Below are positions 38,001 to 45,356 of a stretch of DNA of 64,000 bases, in pieces. The stretch is from Halorubrum sp. CBA1229 (GTDB lineage: Archaea > Halobacteriota > Halobacteria > Halobacteriales > Haloferacaceae), in assembly GCF_003721435.2 (NCBI RefSeq), contig NZ_CP054585.1, positions 2,790,001 to 2,854,000 of the forward strand, written 5' to 3'. Both the position numbers and the translations under genes were made by a program. The notes under the pieces are model-generated. The model saw only the letters and a program-made list of their open reading frames with translations, searched no databases and had not been told where the DNA came from. Every line of letters starts with the position of its first letter. The first letter of the stretch is position 1.

Positions 38001-39757
38001 CGCTCGACGAAGCGAAGAACGCCATCTCCCGCGGCTTCGACGACGTCGCCGACTCCTACATCGAGACGTGGCGCGACTGGCTGTCGGGCCGCGAGTTCCC
38101 CGACTCGGTGACAGGCGACGCGGAGCTGGCGGCGCAGTACCGCTTCGCGCTCATGACCCTCGCGGCCGTCGAGGACAAGCGCCACGACGGCGCGGGGATC
38201 GCCAGCCCGTCGGTGCCGTGGGGCGAGACGGAGTACGCCGCCGAGGACCGCGGCTACGGCTACAACTTCGTCTGGTCGCGCGACCTCTATCAGGTGTTCA
38301 CGGCGCTGATCGAGGTCGGCGAGGTCGACCGCGGCGCCGAGGCGCTCGCGTACCTCTACAACACCCAGCAGGACGACGACGGCTTCCTGCCGCAGAACAC
38401 CTACATCGACGGCCGCACCCGCTGGGGCGGCGAGCAGATGGACAACATCGCGTTCCCGTCCGTGATGGCGTGGCAGCTGTACGAGCACGGGGTCGCCCCC
38501 GACGACGCCGACTACACCTACGACCAGGTCCGGCGGTCGCTCGGCTATATCGCGGCCAACGGCCCGGAGACGGCCCAGGAGCGCTGGGAGGAGGAGGCCG
38601 GCTTCTCGCCGTCGAGTATCGCCGCCGAGATCGCCGGGCTCGTCTGCGGCGCCGCCCTCGCGCTCGCGGAGGCCGACCGGATCGAGTCGGGCGGCGGGGC
38701 GGTGGGCGTCTCGGACGACGACCTCGCCCCCGACGCGCTGCGCGCCGACGCGCTCGCGTGGCTCGGGCTCGCCGACGACTGGACGGAGCGCGTCGAGGAG
38801 TGGTGCGCGACGTCGACGGGGACCGAGCGCCACGCCGAGACGCCGTACTACCTCCGGGTCACCGCCGACGGCGACCCCGAGTCCGGGCGGCCGCGGACGA
38901 TCGCCAACGACGGGCCGACCTACGACGAGCGGGAGATCGTCGACGGCGGCTTCCTCGAGCTCGTCCGGCTCGGCGTGAAGCCGGCGGACGACGAGACGGT
39001 GCGGAACTCCGTTTCCGTCGTCGACGACTCGATCCGCGTCGACACGCCGTACGGCCCCGCGTGGTACCGCTACGTCGGCGACGCCTACGGCGAGATCGCC
39101 ACCGGCGACCCGGGCGCGCCGTGGGCCGGCACCGGCGACGGCCGCGGGCGACTGTGGCCGATCTTCACCGGCGAGCGCGGCGAGTACGAACTCCGCGCCC
39201 GCGCCGACGGCCCCGACGCCTTCGGCGGCACGGACGAGGACGCCCTCGAACCCGACGCCCTGCTCGAGACGATGGCCGGCTTCGGCAACTCCGGGCGGAT
39301 GCTCCCGGAGCAGGTGTGGGACCGCGAGCACCCGACCGACTACGGCTGGGAGTTCGGCGAGGGAACCGGGGGGGCGACCCCGCTCGCGTGGTCGATGGCC
39401 GGCTACATCCGGCTCGCGCACGGCGTCGACGCGGGCGAGCCGGTCGAGACTCCGACCGTCGTCCGGGAGCGCTACGTGGAGCGCGACCGGCCCGCGGGCC
39501 CCGAACTCACCGCCGCCGTCGAGCACGCGGGCGAGGAGCTCGTGATCTCGGGCGAGACGGCCGGCGACGCGGTCGCGGTGTACACCGCCGACGGCTCGAC
39601 GCTGGCGACACCCGACGACGGCGAGTACGAGGTCCGACTCGACGCCGACCTCGACGCCGACACAGTGGTCGTCGCCGCGGCGACCGGTGACGACACGGAC
39701 GCCGCACTTGCCGACTTCGGCGGCACCGGCACGTCTGTCGAGCGGCTGCGGCTATAG
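35033..39757 (+). CDS. Giant duplicated GH15 glucoamylase-type enzyme
   Basis: A 1,574-residue cytoplasmic enzyme made of two GH15-like units. Unit 1 has an N-terminal beta sandwich (about 1-290, DRLRMGITAGRGVRWFDDLT) and a helical barrel with GGYGYTWFRDEAETASALL near 335 and RCQNCWENALGRFTHT near 466. Unit 2 has a glucodextranase-like beta domain from about 736 (GRKFGVGTPADHQADD) and a second barrel with GYGYNFVWSRDLYQVFTALI near 1073 and TRWGGEQMDNIAFPSVMAWQ near 1129. A small C-terminal beta domain ends the protein. GH15 enzymes release glucose from the ends of alpha-glucans. The ATG at 35033 has a T-rich box (ctttta) 23-28 bp upstream. Similar very long GH15 proteins are known in Haloferax. 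Confidence 0.9.
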   Translation: MRLRTALTEHERRRGERYPAERPTTAGAFTGDDGRLVHVGPDGTVHDCSYSLSGVGGADRLRMGITAGRGVRWFDDLTTTRQHYDGDTPLVETEYDAGRYTIHQFDLVVSDTHLTHVELRGAPPAGAELVAACAFSPDMVEGRVGNLVHDGAGPNDGSVVEVYHRSEHDFLTASTGLSAAHGQRLRTITELLGEDENGFPHRGEIDQREDSRLTPDVVVRAPFERDGRSERVTLASRAVVDRRETRETGDDAMDALTDGPDRQRRIEELSRIATAYPDAADLREAADGRGPTVPEDVPRRGVIASDLRALDLLTAESGARIAAPEFDPFYSTSGGYGYTWFRDEAETASALLSASEEIDLDADEELLATASFLCRTQDADGSWPHRVWADSGKVAPGWANARIEGANGTPSPNDQLDQPASVVAFLARLRRTTDLPEEWRDRIDATIADAVAFLRETTEADGLPRRCQNCWENALGRFTHTGAAYLRAFAAVARAPVDDETRVAAAAAADDALAGLDDRWNPDIGRFPQRESEESRDDRADASTFALASATVEYAALREERADVDGAVTDGAGATVTAADFNAFLDSVRTHVRNSIETLRRETADVEGLVRFTGDDWRTAEQGAAKVWSIATLWGATAAAELGGLVRERGGDADELFGSARELYSLCEPDGHFVNDAGLFAEQAFDDGDLDSATPIGWSHALRIEATVTLAKYGALPVPHDRPTGPDEAPHWTTGRKFGVGTPADHQADDPVPVWFTLTEGALTEARFPRIDVMNVRTFDFLVADPETGHTVRTFDETSHVTTTETVERTTEPTVGDALAYTQTIRESGDGHGHEWTLTVEYAVDTDGDAVLADVDFEGEREYDVYALVDTTITNVGTNDRGDRVESADGYHLVARNDDADERGTGKLVDDDGDSFEVALALASESRFEWASTLLAGGHEAEGLFAEGERGPGLTEASGNVVLAGLVGSGTAVSETVALGFAEEADTDAALDEAKNAISRGFDDVADSYIETWRDWLSGREFPDSVTGDAELAAQYRFALMTLAAVEDKRHDGAGIASPSVPWGETEYAAEDRGYGYNFVWSRDLYQVFTALIEVGEVDRGAEALAYLYNTQQDDDGFLPQNTYIDGRTRWGGEQMDNIAFPSVMAWQLYEHGVAPDDADYTYDQVRRSLGYIAANGPETAQERWEEEAGFSPSSIAAEIAGLVCGAALALAEADRIESGGGAVGVSDDDLAPDALRADALAWLGLADDWTERVEEWCATSTGTERHAETPYYLRVTADGDPESGRPRTIANDGPTYDEREIVDGGFLELVRLGVKPADDETVRNSVSVVDDSIRVDTPYGPAWYRYVGDAYGEIATGDPGAPWAGTGDGRGRLWPIFTGERGEYELRARADGPDAFGGTDEDALEPDALLETMAGFGNSGRMLPEQVWDREHPTDYGWEFGEGTGGATPLAWSMAGYIRLAHGVDAGEPVETPTVVRERYVERDRPAGPELTAAVEHAGEELVISGETAGDAVAVYTADGSTLATPDDGEYEVRLDADLDADTVVVAAATGDDTDAALADFGGTGTSVERLRL

Positions 39758-40130
39758 GCGGATCGCGGTATTTCGTTCTGTTGGAACCTCGACAAGTGGG
39801 ATGATGCAACAGCCGTGCTGAGTAGAGGGCGCGAATGTGGTACGGACCGGAGCCGACCCGCGAGAGGGTGATCGGTCAGTACACACCATCTCGCGTTTGT
39901 CTGTTTCAGGAAGTCTCTAAAATCTCATACTATTCAAAAATCAGGAAATGAACGCTCGGTTCGTCTGAATGCACCGATTTGAATCGATCTGTACACCGGG
40001 TGAATCAGTGCCGGTGCAAAGTGTGTTGTCGCGAAGTGTCTCCGTTCCACAGCGAACGTCCCGGTCCGCGTTCGGTTTCAGACAACGAGAGGACGTGATA
40101 TGATAGTACTAATACGAAATTTTAAATATG
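39758..40130. other. AT-rich gene-free gap before the HU-like gene
   Basis: About 370 bp with clearly lower GC than the neighbours, especially 39900-39960 and 40090-40140. It contains the small palindrome CGATTTGAATCG (39975-39986). No open frame with haloarchaeal composition, tRNA or repeat was found. Confidence 0.5.
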
Positions 40131-40138
40131 CTTATATA
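40131..40138 (+). promoter_or_regulatory. TATA box of the HU-like gene
   Basis: cttatata is centred 26 bp before the GTG at 40160, so transcription would begin at or next to that GTG. This supports it as the true start of a leaderless mRNA. Confidence 0.6.
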
Positions 40139-40159
40139 TTCACGGAGCGTTAGAGGGCT

Positions 40160-40918
40160 GTGAGTAAAGGTAACATGTTCCAAAACGAGCTCTCGCGGCG
40201 AACCGTACTGCGGAGGGGTGCCATCCTCTCGACGTTCCTCGGACTTGGCGCGTTGACGATGACCGGTCAGACCGCGGCGATGAACAAGGCGGAACTGATC
40301 GAGTCTATGGCGAGTGAAGCCGGACTGAGCAAGGCGGACGCGAAGCGGGCGCTCGACGCGTTCACCCACGCGACGACGAGAGCCTTGGAGAAGGGCGACA
40401 GCGCCGTACTGGTCGGATTCGGATCCTTCAGTATTTCGAAGCGCTCCGCCCGGACGGGGCGGAATCCGAGTACGGGTCGAAATCCGAGTTCCCGAAACGG
40501 GCCTGCAGACGATTCGCCGGTGACGTTCGCCGTCTGCCCGGAGTTCGCGGCCGCCCTCGATCTCAACCCCGGCAAGGGCGACGAGGCCAGCGCCAAGTGT
40601 CGAGACGCCGACGTGGTGATCGACGCGGAGTACGTCGCGAGTGAAACGGAACGGGATCCGCGTGAGGGGCTATCGGAGGAGGACGCGAAGCGGGCGCTCG
40701 AGGCGTTCATCAACACGACGACGAAGGCCCTGAAAAAAGGAGATCGGATCTCGGTGGGTGGCGAAGAGGACGAGGATGAGGGGTTCGGCACGTTCAGCAT
40801 CTCGAAGCGGTCTGCCCGGACCGGACGGAACCCGCAGACCGGAAAGGAGATCCAGATCGCGGCGAAGAAGGTGGTCAAGTTCAAGGCGGGCGCCGAACTC
40901 TCGAAGGCCGTCAACTAA
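40160..40918 (+). CDS. Double HU-domain DNA-binding protein with a Tat signal peptide
   Basis: A 252-residue protein. Residues 1-40 form a twin-arginine signal: the motif SRRTVLRRG, then the hydrophobic stretch AILSTFLGLGALTMTGQTAA. At residue 41 a bacterial-type HU protein begins exactly at its natural Met: MNKAELIESMASEAGLSKAD, with LVGFGSFSISKRSARTGRNP. After a linker (about 108-160, with Cys 126 and 147) a second HU unit follows: LSEEDAKRALEAFINTTTKA, GFGTFSISKRSARTGRNPQT, then GKEIQIAAKKVVKFKAGAEL. The intercalating Pro of each beta arm is present (RTGRNP). HU normally bends and compacts DNA inside the cell. A Tat signal implies export or surface placement, or has lost that role. The gene is likely of bacterial origin. 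Confidence 0.85.
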   Translation: MSKGNMFQNELSRRTVLRRGAILSTFLGLGALTMTGQTAAMNKAELIESMASEAGLSKADAKRALDAFTHATTRALEKGDSAVLVGFGSFSISKRSARTGRNPSTGRNPSSRNGPADDSPVTFAVCPEFAAALDLNPGKGDEASAKCRDADVVIDAEYVASETERDPREGLSEEDAKRALEAFINTTTKALKKGDRISVGGEEDEDEGFGTFSISKRSARTGRNPQTGKEIQIAAKKVVKFKAGAELSKAVN

Positions 40919-40997
40919 GAACTCAGCGGCGTGTTACGATCGGCAGGATCGCGGGCGCGTTCATCACGCTGTTCTGAGTTGGAGCTATTGGCCGAAG

Positions 40998-41462
40998 TCA
41001 GCCGAGCGCGGTCACGTCGACCTCACGGGTCTCGTCGCCGACCGCGATCTCGACGACCGAGACGACCGACTCCCGCACGCGCTCGCGCCACGACTCGACG
41101 GCTTCCGCGTGGAGCTCGCGGCGCGTCTCGACGTCGGCGTCGGGGTGGTCCGCCGCCGTCTCGTCGACCTCCGGATACGGCGGAACGTCGGCGACGAGAT
41201 CCCGCGGATCGACGCGGATCGGAGCGGGGGCGTCGCCGCTCTCGCCCTCACCGTCGACCTTCGGTGCGTCCGCGTCGAGGGCGTGCAGTCGGGCGCGCAT
41301 CCGTCCGGAAAACGGGGGCGTCACGCGCAGGACGACCTCGCGGTCGCTCCTGAGGGTCGCTTCGAGCGCGCTCGCGACGTCCTCGCGGTGGACCGCGATG
41401 GAGCGGATCCGATCGGGACCGTCCGCGCCGCCGCCGGAGCCGCTCGCGTCGCCGTCAGTCAT
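40998..41462 (-). CDS. Conserved-looking hypothetical protein next to the MutS-like gene
   Basis: A 154-residue acidic protein. It has a Gly-rich start, then SIAVHREDVASALEATLRSD and VVLRVTPPFSGRMRARLHAL, a probable alpha/beta core, and a C-terminal helix-strand (SWRERVRESVVSVVEIAVGD). It overlaps the end of the MutS-like gene by 8 bp from the ATG at 41462 (a GTG at 41468 is also possible), so the two are likely translationally coupled. No known domain is recognised. A link to the MutS-like ATPase is inferred from position only. Confidence 0.6.
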   Translation of the reverse strand: MTDGDASGSGGGADGPDRIRSIAVHREDVASALEATLRSDREVVLRVTPPFSGRMRARLHALDADAPKVDGEGESGDAPAPIRVDPRDLVADVPPYPEVDETAADHPDADVETRRELHAEAVESWRERVRESVVSVVEIAVGDETREVDVTALG

Positions 41463-43326
41463 CGCCACTCGTCCACTCGGCGTCCGAGAGGGTGCGCTGG
41501 ACGGCCTCCTCGCCGACGGCGCCGGCGAGGTGTTCGAAGCCGGCCCGGACGCCGCGGTCGCTCGCGTTCGCGACGAGCCGCGAGACGATGAACTCCGGCG
41601 TCGACTTGCCGACCGTGCCGAAGCGCGGCTGGTAGTCGACGCGCAGCTCCAGGTCGTTCGTGAGCCCCTCCGCGAAGATCCCGTCGATCCGGGCGGCGTC
41701 GGGGAGCGGGCTCAGGTCCTCCGCGAGGTGCGTGACGTACACGCCGAGCGCGCCGCGGTCGACCGTCAGCGTCACGAGCCCGTTTAAGAGGTCGGCTGCC
41801 CGCCCCGGCTCCGTGATCGCCTCGAACTCGTCGACGAGCATGAGCGTCCGCCCGTCCTCGACCAGCGGCGGGACCACGGACTTCAGCGTCGACTCCAGCA
41901 CGCCGGCGTTAAAGGAGGCGTGGCGGCGGTGGAAGACGATCCGGTCGAACGCACCCACCTCCGCCGACTCGGCCGGCACCGGGATCCCCATCGACGCGAG
42001 CAGCGCGACCGCACAGACCGTCTCCAGGAGCGTCGTCTTCCCGCCCGAGTTCGCGCCCGTGAGGACGCTTACCCGGTCGCCCGTCGGCGGCGCGTCGACG
42101 CTCGCGACGCCGGCGTCGTCGTCGAGCGAGTGGGTCCCGACCGCGTACGACACCGGCTGGACGTCGCCGGCGATAAAGGGATTCCGCGCGTTCCGCACCG
42201 CGATCCCGTCGTCGACGAGGGTCGGCCGGACGAGGTCGTAGGCGGCCGCGAACCGCGCGAGCGAGAGCAGGAACGCGGCGTCCGAGACGGCGGAAACCGC
42301 GCGGGCGACGTGGCTCCCCGGCTCGTCGTCCGTCTCGTCTCTCCCCCGCTCGCCGTCCGCGGCGTCCCCGTCGTCTTCGCCGGTCGCTCGCACCCCGCCG
42401 ATCCGCTCGCGGATGTCGGCGGCGACCGTCTCCTCGCGCTCCGCGACCGCCTCCTCCAGCTCCGCGACGAGGTCGCGGAGAGTGGCGGAGACGAAGTCGG
42501 CGGCGTCGAGCGCGTCGTCGGGCGCGACAGAGCGTACCGTCGCCGGGTCGACGCCGGTCTCGCTCGCGACGTGGTCGATCGTCGCGGCTTCCAGGGCCTC
42601 GAAGTCGCGCAGCGAGCCGTCCCTTACCGCGTCGAGCACGTCGAACGCGGAGTTCGCCAGCTCCTCGGCCGCGTCGAGCTGATCCCGCAGGCGGTCCAGC
42701 TCGTCGTCGGCGCCGCGGGCGACCTCGATCTCGCCGTCGCTCCCGGCGCCCGACGGGTCGATCTGACCGCGCACGTCCGCGAGCGCGTCGGCTGCGTCCT
42801 GCAGGGCGTCCGCCTCAAGCTCCCCGATCGCCTCGAAGGGGCCGTCGTCGAGCCCCGCCTCGCGGAGCGCCAGAGCGGTCTCGACGGCCGCCAGGTCCGA
42901 CCCCTCCGCGTCGTCGTAGGCGTCGAACGCCTCGGTCACCCGGTCGCGGTCGGCCTCGGTGAGCCCCTCCCACGCGTCACGCGCCGCGACCACGCTATCG
43001 AGTCGCGTCTCGACCGCGTCCCGGTCGGCCAGCGGCGTCAACACCCGAATCCGGTCGGCGGCGTGGGCCGTCAGGGCGTGGCCGGCGGCCAGCGAGAGCA
43101 GGTCGTCGTACACCGAGCGGGTGTCCCCCGTTGCGAGGACGTCCATGCCGGCCTCCCCGTTGGCCCGGCGGAGGATACGAGTCGCCCGGCCGCGGTGGAG
43201 CCCGGCGTCGACGAGCGCCCGGACGTCGGCCGCCTCGATCGCCTCGATCGCCCGCGAGGTCCCCAGCGCCGAGACGAGCTGCTCGCTCGTCTTCGGGCCG
43301 ATCCCCCAGTAATCCTCGAGTCGCAT
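41455..43326 (-). CDS. MutS-related DNA-binding ATPase with N-terminal HhH
   Basis: A 623-residue protein. The start MRLEDYWGIGPKTSEQLVSA is a helix-hairpin-helix. The middle (about 80-340) is helical, resembling the MutS core/lever, with an acidic insertion near 320-335. The C-terminal ATPase has Walker A TGANSGGKTTLLETV near 420 and Walker B RTLMLVDEFEAITEPGRAA near 490. GALGVYVTHLAEDLSPL carries the conserved His. It lacks the mismatch-recognition Phe-x-Glu domain, so it is closer to MutS2/MutS5-like proteins than to mismatch repair MutS. Likely roles are recombination control or branched DNA; this is inference from family. Confidence 0.85.
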   Translation of the reverse strand: MRLEDYWGIGPKTSEQLVSALGTSRAIEAIEAADVRALVDAGLHRGRATRILRRANGEAGMDVLATGDTRSVYDDLLSLAAGHALTAHAADRIRVLTPLADRDAVETRLDSVVAARDAWEGLTEADRDRVTEAFDAYDDAEGSDLAAVETALALREAGLDDGPFEAIGELEADALQDAADALADVRGQIDPSGAGSDGEIEVARGADDELDRLRDQLDAAEELANSAFDVLDAVRDGSLRDFEALEAATIDHVASETGVDPATVRSVAPDDALDAADFVSATLRDLVAELEEAVAEREETVAADIRERIGGVRATGEDDGDAADGERGRDETDDEPGSHVARAVSAVSDAAFLLSLARFAAAYDLVRPTLVDDGIAVRNARNPFIAGDVQPVSYAVGTHSLDDDAGVASVDAPPTGDRVSVLTGANSGGKTTLLETVCAVALLASMGIPVPAESAEVGAFDRIVFHRRHASFNAGVLESTLKSVVPPLVEDGRTLMLVDEFEAITEPGRAADLLNGLVTLTVDRGALGVYVTHLAEDLSPLPDAARIDGIFAEGLTNDLELRVDYQPRFGTVGKSTPEFIVSRLVANASDRGVRAGFEHLAGAVGEEAVQRTLSDAEWTSGDD

Positions 43327-43449
43327 ACGCCGAAGTATCGGCGCGGCGTCTTGGCGTTTTCGTCGCCGGCGGCGCGCGAGCGCGGGACGAACCGATTCGC
43401 GGTCTCCCCGGCCGCCAGCGTCAAACCCCGCCGGTCGCTACGGCCTCGC

Positions 43450-44124
43450 ATGGCGACGGAACTCGCGGACGGAGTGTGGCGGTTCGAGCTGCGCGGCGTC
43501 AGCGCCTACCTCGTCGACGACGACGTGCCCACGCTCGTCGACGCGGGGACGCCGTGGGACGAGGCGGCGATCCGCGAGGGATTCGCCGACGCCGGCGTCG
43601 ACGTCGCGGACGTCGGCCGGGTGCTGCTCACCCACTACGATATCGACCACGTCGGGACGCTCGCCGCGCTGACACCCGAGCTCGACGCGACCGTTTATAC
43701 CGGCGCGTTCGACGCGGCGGTCCTCCGCGGTGAGCGATCGCCGCCGCTGCGCAACCACAAGGGCGCGCTGCAGCGCCTCGCCGGGCTGTTCACGACGCCG
43801 CCGGACCTCGAGGTCAAAGCGGTCGCCGACGGCGAGCGGCTCGGATCGTTCACCGCCTACCACACCCCCGGACACACCCCGGGCCACGTCGCGTACGTGA
43901 GCGAGGAGCTTGGCGTCGCGCTGCTGGGCGACCTCGTCTCGGAGTCCGACGGCGCGCTCGAACCCTCCGAGTGGCTCATCAGCTACGACACGGACCGGGT
44001 ACTCGACAGCGTCCGAGACCTCGCCGAGCGCGCTCCGCCGTTCGACGTCGCCTGCGTCGGTCACGGCGAGCCCCTCACGTCGGGCGGGAGCGAGGCGCTC
44101 GGCGCGCTCGCGGAGCGGATTTAA
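43450..44124 (+). CDS. Metallo-beta-lactamase-fold hydrolase
   Basis: A 224-residue MBL-fold protein beginning MATELADGVWRFELRGVSAY. The metal motif reads LLTHYDIDHVG: the usual HxHxDH is changed to HxDxDH. Other ligands are present: the His of YHTPGHTPGHVAYVS, the Asp of LLGDLVSESDG, and a late His in CVGHGEPL. Such changes occur in glyoxalase-II-like and related groups. Substrate unknown. Transcribed divergently from the MutS-like gene. Confidence 0.85.
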   Translation: MATELADGVWRFELRGVSAYLVDDDVPTLVDAGTPWDEAAIREGFADAGVDVADVGRVLLTHYDIDHVGTLAALTPELDATVYTGAFDAAVLRGERSPPLRNHKGALQRLAGLFTTPPDLEVKAVADGERLGSFTAYHTPGHTPGHVAYVSEELGVALLGDLVSESDGALEPSEWLISYDTDRVLDSVRDLAERAPPFDVACVGHGEPLTSGGSEALGALAERI

Positions 44125-44146
44125 AAAGCCGACTCGGTCGGGCGGC

Positions 44147-45295
44147 CTATCGCGACTGCCGGTAGATCAGGTTCCGCTGGATGTCGTTCGCGCCCTCGTA
44201 GATCACCGGGATGCGCACGTCGCGGTAGACGCGGGCGATCCGCCGGTCGGTGAGGATCGACCGGCCGCCGTGGAGCTTCATGCCCTTCTCGGCGCAGTCG
44301 GTGGCGACCTCGGTGGACTTGGTCTTCGCCAGCGCGGCCCAGTAGCCCGCGTCCTCGTTGTTCGCGACCTTCTCGCAGGCCCGCCAGTTGAGCGCGCGCG
44401 CCGACTCGAAGCCGATCCGCATGTCGGAGAGGGTGTGCTGGACCGCCTGGAACTCGTTGACGGTGCGGCCGAAGGCGTTGCGGCCGTGGACGAACTCCTC
44501 GGCCTCCTCGATGGCGGCGGCCGCGAGCCCGAGCCCGTGGCCGCCGACGATCACCCGGCCGTGGTTGAAGAAGTCCGCGAGCACGTAGAAGCCGCCGCCC
44601 TCGCTGCCGACGACGTTCTCCTCGGGAACGAAGCAGTCCTCGAAGACGATGTGGCCCTGCTTGGAGGCGCGCATCCCCATCTTCTCCGGGATGTGTTCCG
44701 CCTCGTATCCCTCCGAGTCAGTCTCGACGATGAACAGGGTGTAGTTCGAGTAGCGGTCGTCGCTCTCGCCGGTCTTGGCGTAGACGGTGAGCCAGTCGGC
44801 CTCGACCGCGTTGCCGACCCAGTACTTCTCCCCGGTGAGTTCGTACCCGCCCTCGACCGTCTCGGCCTTCGTGGTCATCCCCGCGAGGTCGGAGCCGGTC
44901 TCGGGCTCAGAGACGGCGAGCCCCGATATCTGGTCGTTCTCCGCGACTGGACGGAGGTACTCCTCCTTCTGCTCGTCGGTGCCGTACTGCTCGACCATCT
45001 CGGCGCCGAAGCTCGCGAGCTGGAGGGTGAGCGCGATGCCGGCGTCGGCGCGGTAGAACTCCTCCGCGATCGCAAGCACCTGCGCGAGGTCGAACCCCTT
45101 CCCCCCGTACTCCTCGCCGATGTCCTGCGCGACGAGCCCCGCGTCCATCCCCGCTTCCAGAATCTCCCAGGGGTAGTCGCCCGAGTCGTAGTACTCCGCC
45201 GCGTTCGGCGCGATGTGCTCGTCGGCGAACTCGCGGGCCTCGGCCTTCACGTCGCGCGCGCGTTTCGGCACGACGCTGTCGTCGAGTAGGTCCAT
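44147..45295 (-). CDS. Acyl-CoA dehydrogenase
   Basis: A 382-residue flavoenzyme that introduces the alpha-beta double bond in acyl-CoA. FAD/substrate motifs are ISGLAVSEPETGSDLAGMTT and YELTGEKYWVGNAVEADWLT in the middle domain. The C-terminal helical domain has GGHGLGLAAAAIEEAEEFVH, and the YEGANDIQRNLIYRQSR ending carries the likely catalytic Glu near 370. It lies downstream of menE and a universal stress gene on the same strand, with a 61-bp gap to menE. The chain-length range cannot be read. Confidence 0.93.
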   Translation of the reverse strand: MDLLDDSVVPKRARDVKAEAREFADEHIAPNAAEYYDSGDYPWEILEAGMDAGLVAQDIGEEYGGKGFDLAQVLAIAEEFYRADAGIALTLQLASFGAEMVEQYGTDEQKEEYLRPVAENDQISGLAVSEPETGSDLAGMTTKAETVEGGYELTGEKYWVGNAVEADWLTVYAKTGESDDRYSNYTLFIVETDSEGYEAEHIPEKMGMRASKQGHIVFEDCFVPEENVVGSEGGGFYVLADFFNHGRVIVGGHGLGLAAAAIEEAEEFVHGRNAFGRTVNEFQAVQHTLSDMRIGFESARALNWRACEKVANNEDAGYWAALAKTKSTEVATDCAEKGMKLHGGRSILTDRRIARVYRDVRIPVIYEGANDIQRNLIYRQSR

Positions 45296-45356
45296 ATCCG
45301 ATTCGCGGGCTCCGCGACCAAAACGTTCGTGGAACAACGAAAAATGTCGGGTGAGT

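Noticed and set aside
39993-40017. ACACCGGGT...GCCGGTG resembling an origin box before the HU gene
   Set aside because: The two halves are separated by a longer spacer than in the true boxes, the central GTTT is absent and there is only one copy.
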